The translations under genes and the position numbers were made by a program. Of a stretch of DNA of 7,824 nucleotides, positions 1 to 4,852 are shown one piece after another. Within the stretch, counting starts at the first letter, position 1. The number at the start of each line of letters is the position of its first letter. Source of the DNA: Candidatus Methanomethylophilaceae archaeon (GTDB lineage: Archaea > Thermoplasmatota > Thermoplasmata > Methanomassiliicoccales > Methanomethylophilaceae); contig JAFPVN010000031.1 in NCBI GenBank assembly GCA_017395275.1, positions 1-7,824 of the forward strand. The letters run 5' to 3'. A model generated the notes under the pieces. That model ran no database searches. It worked only from the letters and a program-made list of their open reading frames with translations, and was not told the DNA's origin.

Positions 1-764
1 AGTTCAGCATAGGGATCGTGCACTGTGACGTGGACGGCGACGACAGGAGCCCGTACTCCCCCTGCAGGTCCGCCGAGATGGGCGGCAAGGGCATAGACTA
101 CTGGGCATGCGGCCACAGGCACACCGCCCAGATAATCTCCAAGGACCCGTACATCGTGTACCCCGGGATAACCCAGGGGAGGAACGTCCGCGAGACCGGG
201 GAGAAGGGCGCGTTCATAGTCACCGTCGCCGACAAGAAGGTGGTCAGGGTAGAGTTCTTCGAGACCGCCCAGATCATGTGGAAGGACGTGGACGTGCAGA
301 TCGGCACGGGTACGACCGTACAGCAGCTTCTGGACGACATCAAATCGAAATGCCGCCCCGGTTCGTTCATACGCGTGAGGATAACCGGGACCGGGAAGCT
401 GGATTCCTTCCTGCGCACCAACGCGGAGCCCAAGAGGGAGGGCGACCTCCGTGCCGACGAGTCCTTCCAGTCGATGATCGAGGCGCACACCGAATGCAAG
501 TGCGCCTCCCTGGAGATACACACGTCCCCGGATCTGGATTTCAAGAAGAGGGCGGAGTCGGGAGACTTCGTCTCCGCCGTCATAGATTACGGTTTCAGCC
601 TCGAGAGCGCCTCCCGCGAGGAGCTCATAGGCATGATATGCGAGACTCCCGCCATCAACAAGACGCTGCGCCAGAACTTCGAGGCCATGTCCTCCGACGC
701 GCCCAGGGAGATCGTCGACGACGCAGTCAAGCTGATAGTTGCGAAGATGGGGGCGGCCAGATGA
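1..764 (+). CDS. Mre11/SbcD-like metallophosphoesterase, 3' part (5' end outside window)
   Basis: The frame is open from the first base of the window (first full codon at 3) to a TGA at 762-764, leaving 253 visible residues. The GTG at 18 is not a credible start because conserved sequence precedes it. Seen: a hydrophobic strand ending in His (FSIGIVHC, H7) and, 30 residues later, GIDYWACGHRH with the GHxH motif at residues 37-40. In calcineurin-like phosphoesterases of the Mre11/SbcD/YhaO type these are the last two metal-binding motifs; the earlier DxH and GNHD motifs would lie upstream. The remaining roughly 200 residues correspond to the capping and partner-binding C-terminus. The gene overlaps the next one by ATGA (761-764), so the two products are probably translationally coupled. 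By analogy with Mre11-Rad50 and YhaO-YhaN, the inferred role is a Mn-dependent DNA exo/endonuclease working with that ATPase. The fold is well supported; the exact substrate is not. Confidence 0.88.
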   Translation, partial: FSIGIVHCDVDGDDRSPYSPCRSAEMGGKGIDYWACGHRHTAQIISKDPYIVYPGITQGRNVRETGEKGAFIVTVADKKVVRVEFFETAQIMWKDVDVQIGTGTTVQQLLDDIKSKCRPGSFIRVRITGTGKLDSFLRTNAEPKREGDLRADESFQSMIEAHTECKCASLEIHTSPDLDFKKRAESGDFVSAVIDYGFSLESASREELIGMICETPAINKTLRQNFEAMSSDAPREIVDDAVKLIVAKMGAAR

Positions 765-3169
765 GGATAAGGCGCGTGAAGATAGACTCCTTCGGGGCGG
801 TGAACGGCTACTACAACGAGTTCACCGACGACAACTTCACGCTGGTCTACGGCGACAACGAGGCCGGGAAGACCACCATAAGCGAGTTCATCCGCGGCAC
901 CCTGTTCAACGGCAAGAATGCCAAGTATCCCGCCCAGAAGAGGACCGACAGCGGTTACGTGCAGGTGGAGATGGAGAACGGCGAGACCAGGACCGTCATG
1001 AGGGAGGGGAGGAGAGTCTACGAGAAGAACAGCATGACCCTGCCGTCCGACGAGCTCAAGATGGATCCCGACACCTACCGTTCACTGTTCTCGTTCGACA
1101 TAGAGCAGATCAGCGACGACCGCATGATCACCAACGGCGACTTCAGGAGGAAGTTCCTCACCGTGCCCGGAGGGGAGCACGTACCCGAGGTCTCCGAATC
1201 CATCAAGAACGCGATGTCAGTCCTGTCCTCCAGGGAGAAGCTGACCGACTCCAGGGAGCTGGGGAGGCTCAGGAAGAAGTGCAGGGAGGCCGAGGAGCGC
1301 ATAGCCCAGTGCAACGAGCGCACCGAGGGATACAACGACCTCATCCTGCGCAAGGAGAAGCTCGGTAGGGAACTGGACAACGCCCGCCTGCTCCAGGACA
1401 AGGAGGCGTTCGAGAAGAACAAGGCCTTCATGTTCGAATCCATGAAGGAGAACACCCAGAAGCTGGAGGACCTCAGGAAGAGGAGGGAGGAGATCGCCTT
1501 CGCGGACGCCCTCACGGACGAGGACATCAGGCTCTACGACGAGCTCAGGGCGAGGCTGGTCACGCTGGACGGGCTGATCGAGTCCGGTGCCACGGACGAG
1601 AACGACGAGGGCGAGATGTCCGCGAAGGAGGTCCGTTCCATCATGGCCATGTCGGACCAGATCGACGAGGTCTGGTCGTCCAGGGCCCGCATGGAGATCC
1701 TGGAGGGCGCCATATCCGACATACACGCATCGCTGGAGAAGGACTCCGCCAGGATCGCCGAGGTCAGCCACGAGGTCGGCCTGCCGGAGGAGAACCTGGA
1801 GAGGATGGCCACCGACCCCGAGGTCAGGGAGGTGCTGCGGAACCCGGACAACAGGAAGACCGTCTCCCAGAAGACGGTGAAGTGGTTCTCCGCCCGCAGG
1901 AGATGGGTCTACTCCGTGCTGGGACTCGGAGGGGCCGCCGCTTCCTATTGGTACGGGTACGAATGGGCGGTCATACCCCTCGTCACATTGGTATTCATAG
2001 TCAACATCATACCCTCGCTGATCGAGGGATTCTGCCGCGTGGACAACATCGACTGGCCCCTCTGGCTCGAGTCGAAGGGATTCTCCGGGGTTACCTCCGT
2101 CCAGGAGGCGTCGGACATCTTCGCCAGGGTGGAGCCGATAGTGTACGTGATAGAGCGCAGGATGCTCTCCCGCGAGAGGTACGAATCCTTCCAGAACGAG
2201 ATGCAGCGCCTGTCGGCACGGGCACGCGAGGTGGCCTCCAGCATGAAGATCGGCACCGGTTCGGTGTTCAGGGACATCAACGAGATGCACCGCATGCACA
2301 TCAAGGCCAAGGAGATGTCCGAGGCGTTCTCGGAATCGGACGGACTGACGGAGAAGAGGGCGTCCGTGGCCAAAGAGCTGGACGACCTCGTCGCCAAATA
2401 CGGTTCGGAATCCGAGTTCGTGGACACCAGGATCGCCCGCGACGAGCTGAAGTCGCTGGATATACGCATAAAGGAGCTGGAGGGCGCCCTCGCGTCCGCC
2501 CAGGAGCTCTCCACCGACGTCCTCAGGAAGACCATCGACGACGTCGTGATACCACAGGGCGAGAAGGTGGACCCCGACAAGCTGGTCGAGGAGATCAACA
2601 TGAAGATCGGGGAGGTCACCACCGAGATGAGGCACATCGTCAACGACGACGAGCTCAGCGAGTGCCTCGTCGAGAAGGGTACCGCGGAGAAGGAGTTCAA
2701 CGTCGCCCTCCGCCAGTGGGCGGTGTACGCGATCGCCGACCACATAATCGGCGAATGCTGCGACAGGTTCTACTCCGAGCTGCAGCCCACCGTGGTGAAG
2801 ACGGCGAACAGGTACCTCGACCTCATGACCAACGGCAGGTACAGGCTGGGATCGGATCCCAGGGACTCCTCGCTGTTCATCGAGGACATCAGGAAGGACT
2901 CCAAGCACGTAGGCGAGTGGAGCAGCGGCCTCAGCGACCAGGTGTACCTGTCGGTGAAGATGGCCATAGCCAAGGAGATGGGCACCGAGAGGCTCCCGCT
3001 GGTGATAGACGACATCCTGATCAGGTTCGACAGCAGGAGGAAGCAGGGGGCATGCCGCGCCCTGATGGAGTTCGCCGAGGACCAGCAGGTCATCATGTTC
3101 ACATGCGACAGTTCGCTGTATTCGATGTTCAAGCTCGAGGGCAAAATAAACTACATCGAGCTCCACTGA
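761..3169 (+). CDS. Rad50/SbcC-like (YhaN-type) coiled-coil ATPase
   Basis: This 802-residue protein starts at the ATG overlapping the previous stop. The same frame is open upstream to about 107, but that part is a shadow of the phosphoesterase gene. It begins MRIRRVKIDSFG, as SMC/Rad50/AAA_27 proteins do, followed by Walker A GDNEAGKTT at residues 31-39. The middle is rich in Glu, Lys, Arg and Leu, typical of coiled coil, and is broken at residues 383-421 by two adjacent hydrophobic stretches. At the C-terminus, WSSGLSDQVYLSV is the ABC signature and LPLVIDD (acidic pair D750-D751) the Walker B, followed by a D-loop-like FDSRRK. No CxxC zinc hook is present. The usual switch-loop His is Asp here (FTCD, D783). 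Inferred role: ATP-driven partner of the upstream nuclease in DNA end processing. The hydrophobic hairpin could be a dimerisation or membrane contact. Its stop codon directly abuts that of the convergent gene. Confidence 0.9.
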   Translation: MRIRRVKIDSFGAVNGYYNEFTDDNFTLVYGDNEAGKTTISEFIRGTLFNGKNAKYPAQKRTDSGYVQVEMENGETRTVMREGRRVYEKNSMTLPSDELKMDPDTYRSLFSFDIEQISDDRMITNGDFRRKFLTVPGGEHVPEVSESIKNAMSVLSSREKLTDSRELGRLRKKCREAEERIAQCNERTEGYNDLILRKEKLGRELDNARLLQDKEAFEKNKAFMFESMKENTQKLEDLRKRREEIAFADALTDEDIRLYDELRARLVTLDGLIESGATDENDEGEMSAKEVRSIMAMSDQIDEVWSSRARMEILEGAISDIHASLEKDSARIAEVSHEVGLPEENLERMATDPEVREVLRNPDNRKTVSQKTVKWFSARRRWVYSVLGLGGAAASYWYGYEWAVIPLVTLVFIVNIIPSLIEGFCRVDNIDWPLWLESKGFSGVTSVQEASDIFARVEPIVYVIERRMLSRERYESFQNEMQRLSARAREVASSMKIGTGSVFRDINEMHRMHIKAKEMSEAFSESDGLTEKRASVAKELDDLVAKYGSESEFVDTRIARDELKSLDIRIKELEGALASAQELSTDVLRKTIDDVVIPQGEKVDPDKLVEEINMKIGEVTTEMRHIVNDDELSECLVEKGTAEKEFNVALRQWAVYAIADHIIGECCDRFYSELQPTVVKTANRYLDLMTNGRYRLGSDPRDSSLFIEDIRKDSKHVGEWSSGLSDQVYLSVKMAIAKEMGTERLPLVIDDILIRFDSRRKQGACRALMEFAEDQQVIMFTCDSSLYSMFKLEGKINYIELH

Positions 3170-3781
3170 TCATCCCCTTATCAGGACATCGACGGTGCAT
3201 CCCAGTGCCTTCGCCAGACCGTACAGCGTGTCTCCCTGGGCCTTGCACAGCTCCACGGTACCCTGCTCGTACGCCCTTATGGACCTTATCGGGACCCCGG
3301 ACATCAGGGCCAGGTCGCTTTGGCTCATGCCCCTTTCCTCCCTCAGCCTCTTGAGCAGGGCCACGGGATGCAGCGTATCCACGGCGAGCGTGACGGCTGC
3401 CATCATGTCCTCGCGGTAGGTGCGGTACATCGACATCATCCTCGAAGCGGGGACGGCGTCGAATAGCTCCCTGAACGTGCACCCGCAGTACCACTGCGCG
3501 TACGCAGCCACCGCACCCGTCCATGCGGCGTCGCTCATCTCAGGCGGAGGGGAGTACTCGTCGGGCTCACGAAGGGATATCCTGCGGAACATCTCCTGCG
3601 GGGACATACCGGCCAGATACACGGGCGCGCCCTTCTCTATGCCGCGTGCCACGGCGGAGGTGGAGAACAGCACGGAGAAGTCGTCGAGGTCGGCGTCCTC
3701 GCTGTACGCGGCAAGATCGAACAGCGACCCCAAGTTCCTGATCACCGTGCTCAGATAGGCCTCACTGTATGCGCGGATCAT
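3170..3781 (-). CDS. XRE-family HTH protein, putative antitoxin/autorepressor
   Basis: A 203-residue protein. The C-terminal 66 residues (138-203) form an XRE/Cro-type helix-turn-helix: LLKRLREERGMSQSDLALMS, then GVPIRSIRAYEQG and a closing helix LYGLAKALGCTVDVLI. The N-terminal part (about 1-130) is a separate, probably helical region containing YLAGMSPQEMFRRI and AAYAQWYCGCTFRELFDAVP. I cannot name it as a domain with certainty, though similar regions occur in HTH proteins encoded beside DUF3990 genes in gut bacteria (recollection, not searched). The gene overlaps the end of the DUF3990 gene by 20 nt (3762-3781) and has a strong Shine-Dalgarno site inside that gene. With the palindrome ahead of the operon, this supports the role of a neutralising partner that also represses the operon. 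An alternative is an ordinary transcription factor unrelated to toxin control. An HTH at the C-terminus rather than the N-terminus is found in several TA antitoxins. Confidence 0.82.
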   Translation of the reverse strand: MIRAYSEAYLSTVIRNLGSLFDLAAYSEDADLDDFSVLFSTSAVARGIEKGAPVYLAGMSPQEMFRRISLREPDEYSPPPEMSDAAWTGAVAAYAQWYCGCTFRELFDAVPASRMMSMYRTYREDMMAAVTLAVDTLHPVALLKRLREERGMSQSDLALMSGVPIRSIRAYEQGTVELCKAQGDTLYGLAKALGCTVDVLIRG

Positions 3782-4448
3782 CCCTCTTCACCCTCCCGAG
3801 GACCAGGTCCTCCATCATGATGTCGTATTCGTCGATCGATTCGCGCACCCCTCTTCCGAGGTATGCGGACCTTGCCCGCAGGTCCCTCTCGCATCTCCTC
3901 CTGAAGCATGCCTCCGCATCCACGGGGCTGCTGGCGAGGTAGCGGAGCCTGGATATGGCCTTTTCCGATATCAGCACGAACTGCTCCCCGTCCCTGCTGC
4001 GGTCGAGGGATGAAGCAAGTCTGCCCAGCGACACCGCGCTGTTGATGAAGTCCGTGGCGAAGGAGAAGTACGAATCGTCACCTCTGAACCCCCTGATGGC
4101 GTCGTAGCCGCCGACATCCGGGAGATACGAGTCCGCAAGGAAGCCGATGGCGCGGACGGAGGATTCGGAATCGGTCCTGAACGTGCGGTTCGCCGCCAGC
4201 AGACCTAGCCAGCTCATCACAGGGGTACCGGTCTTTCTGAGATCGAGTATCCTCAGTCCCCTGGTGTCGAGTTCGTATTCGTTCACATATCCGCCGGTCC
4301 CGTCGGGACTTGCCCATTCCTCGGCCATGGATAGGTTCTGGGTGCAGTAGAATCCGTTGCCGAAATCGCGGTGCGGGGATCCCATCCCGTGCCGCGGTCT
4401 GCCCACTATGTTGGGCGCCCCGTGGTACAGCAGGATGGTCTTTGACAT
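3762..4448 (-). CDS. DUF3990-type ADP-ribosyltransferase-like protein, putative toxin
   Basis: A 228-residue protein starting MSKTILLYHGAP. An in-frame ATG 51 bases further up (4499) is rejected because the promoter and palindrome lie between the two. Features recognised from the DUF3990 family: YHGAP near the N-terminus (H9), a GNGFYCT block (Y34), AEEWA, VNEYELDT, NRTFR, YDAIRGFRGDDSYFSFATDF (about 115-134) and GEQFVLISEKA (E155). H9, Y34 and E155 have the spacing and local context of the His-Tyr-Glu triad of PARP/DarT/KptA-like ADP-ribosyltransferases. This assignment is inference from motifs only. There is no signal peptide or membrane segment, so it should act in the cytoplasm. As the first gene of a two-gene operon with an HTH partner, it is most simply the toxin of a toxin-antitoxin pair; the target is unknown. 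An enzyme with a non-toxic regulatory role remains possible. Confidence 0.85.
   Translation of the reverse strand: MSKTILLYHGAPNIVGRPRHGMGSPHRDFGNGFYCTQNLSMAEEWASPDGTGGYVNEYELDTRGLRILDLRKTGTPVMSWLGLLAANRTFRTDSESSVRAIGFLADSYLPDVGGYDAIRGFRGDDSYFSFATDFINSAVSLGRLASSLDRSRDGEQFVLISEKAISRLRYLASSPVDAEACFRRRCERDLRARSAYLGRGVRESIDEYDIMMEDLVLGRVKRDDPRIQ
3788..3797 (-). promoter_or_regulatory. Strong Shine-Dalgarno site of the HTH gene
   Basis: Read on the minus strand, the sequence is GGGAGGGTGA, six bases before the ATG at 3781. It closely matches the archaeal 16S anti-SD complement (GGAGGTGA), and it lies inside the DUF3990 coding sequence. It supports the chosen start and indicates that the second gene is translated independently and efficiently, unlike the first gene, which has no such site. 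Confidence 0.7.
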
Positions 4449-4453
4449 AGCGG

Positions 4454-4479
4454 TTTTATGACATTTAAATGTTATAAAA
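4454..4479. promoter_or_regulatory. 26-bp palindrome, likely operator of the DUF3990/HTH operon
   Basis: The left half reads TTTTATGACATTT and the right half AAATGTTATAAAA, centred between 4466 and 4467. Twelve of 13 positions are complementary; only 4460/4473 mismatches. It covers the TATA box and ends five bases before the ATG of the DUF3990 gene. A dimeric XRE repressor bound here would block TBP, and the HTH protein encoded in the same operon is the obvious candidate. The symmetry is seen directly; the binding partner is inferred. Confidence 0.72.
4472..4478 (-). promoter_or_regulatory. TATA box of the DUF3990/HTH operon
   Basis: Minus-strand TTTATAA, within a longer TTTTTATAAC, centred 27 bases before the ATG at 4448. 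With the usual archaeal spacing of about 25 bases, transcription would start at about 4450, giving a leaderless or nearly leaderless mRNA. This agrees with the lack of a Shine-Dalgarno site before this ATG. Confidence 0.65.
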
Positions 4480-4553
4480 ATTGCTGTTTCACATCTCACG
4501 ATCCGTCCCGGAATCAGTGATAATCGACGGTTTCCGTATGAAATACCTTTAAA

Positions 4554-4578
4554 AACGCTTTATAAACTGTTCAGCGTT
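4554..4578. repeat. Short inverted repeat bracketing a TATA-like sequence
   Basis: AACGCT (4554-4559) and AGCGTT (4573-4578) are exact inverted copies separated by 13 bases, and the TATA-like TTTATAAA lies at 4559-4566 between them. This could be an operator or a second upstream promoter for dnaG. A six-base arm can arise by chance, so the call is weak. Confidence 0.3.
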
Positions 4579-4586
4579 CCTAAACC

Positions 4587-4593
4587 TTTATAT
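4587..4593 (+). promoter_or_regulatory. TATA box for the structured RNA / dnaG transcript
   Basis: TTTATAT preceded by a purine-containing AAACC stretch. Start-site spacing of 24-27 bases points to about 4613-4618, which coincides with the 5' base of the long end-to-end helix at 4613. Further TATA-like sequences at 4548-4555 and 4559-4566 may provide additional starts. Confidence 0.6.
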
Positions 4594-4612
4594 CAGAAAT
4601 GTATGATAACAT

Positions 4613-4832
4613 GTCGAGGGAATCGTAACTATCTCCCTTGATTCACTGATCACCATCACAATCACATAAAGGCCCGAAGTGCCTTGGTCCAATGACCGCA
4701 GATATGCGGGTTTCGCTGAAAGCGACACCACCTCAAAGGGATGGGACCTATAGGGGAAAGCATAGGGCTCCGCAGCCGGTACGGCAGGAGCCAGGAAGGA
4801 TCTACGGAGATAGTTCATCCGATTTTCTCGAC
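4613..4832 (+). ncRNA. Structured RNA of about 220 nt: dnaG leader or independent ncRNA, family not recognised
   Basis: Hand folding gives a rod closed by three successive helices: 4613-4625 with 4820-4832 (13 bp, two G-U), 4627-4636 with 4806-4815 (10 bp, all Watson-Crick) and 4640-4644 with 4798-4802 (5 bp, one G-U). Inside are hairpins 4669-4673/4681-4685 and 4766-4771/4787-4792 (with an inner 4-bp stem). Between them lies a small cloverleaf closed by 4686-4689/4745-4748, containing hairpins 4696-4700/4705-4709 (GATA loop), 4713-4717/4721-4725 and 4728-4733/4738-4744. No protein frame explains this stretch. The first helix begins where the TATA box predicts the transcript start and the last ends 20 bases before the dnaG ATG. 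I see none of the RNase P core motifs, nor the SRP helix 8 motif, nor a full B12 box. Pairing is seen in the sequence; function is unknown. Confidence 0.62.
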
Positions 4833-4840
4833 CCAAGCAA

Positions 4841-4846
4841 GGAAGG
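4841..4846 (+). promoter_or_regulatory. Probable ribosome binding site of dnaG
   Basis: GGAAGG, within AAGCAAGGAAGGGTAG, lies six bases before the ATG at 4853. It is an imperfect match to the archaeal Shine-Dalgarno consensus. It sits just outside the end-to-end helix of the upstream RNA, so a change in that structure could in principle affect access to it. Confidence 0.5.
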
Positions 4847-4852
4847 GTAGAA

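Noticed and set aside
18..20. GTG as the start of the metallophosphoesterase
   Set aside because: The frame is open to the window edge and the preceding residues form the conserved strand before H7, so the real start lies upstream.
107..760. N-terminal extension of the Rad50-like frame upstream of 761
   Set aside because: Arg/His-rich shadow of the phosphoesterase gene. The family N-terminus begins exactly at the ATG at 761.
1217..3166. 649-codon open frame antisense to the Rad50-like gene
   Set aside because: It mirrors a GC-rich gene with strong codon bias on the other strand. It shows no recognisable motif, whereas the plus-strand protein has all ATPase motifs.
4449..4499. 17-residue N-terminal extension of the DUF3990 protein from the ATG at 4499
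   Set aside because: This stretch contains the TATA box and the 26-bp palindrome, and family similarity begins at the ATG at 4448.
4686..4748. tRNA gene in the small cloverleaf
   Set aside because: The closing stem is only 4 bp, the arms are the wrong lengths, and no T-loop GGTTCGA-type sequence is present.
4785..4805. B12-box-like AGCCAGGAA suggesting a cobalamin riboswitch
   Set aside because: Only the first part matches. The ACCTGCC half and the other conserved cobalamin elements are absent, and these bases pair in the proposed hairpin and rod.
4613..4832. SRP (7S) RNA or RNase P RNA
   Set aside because: Too short for typical archaeal versions. I see neither the SRP helix 8 loop with its AGCA partner nor the conserved RNase P core segments.
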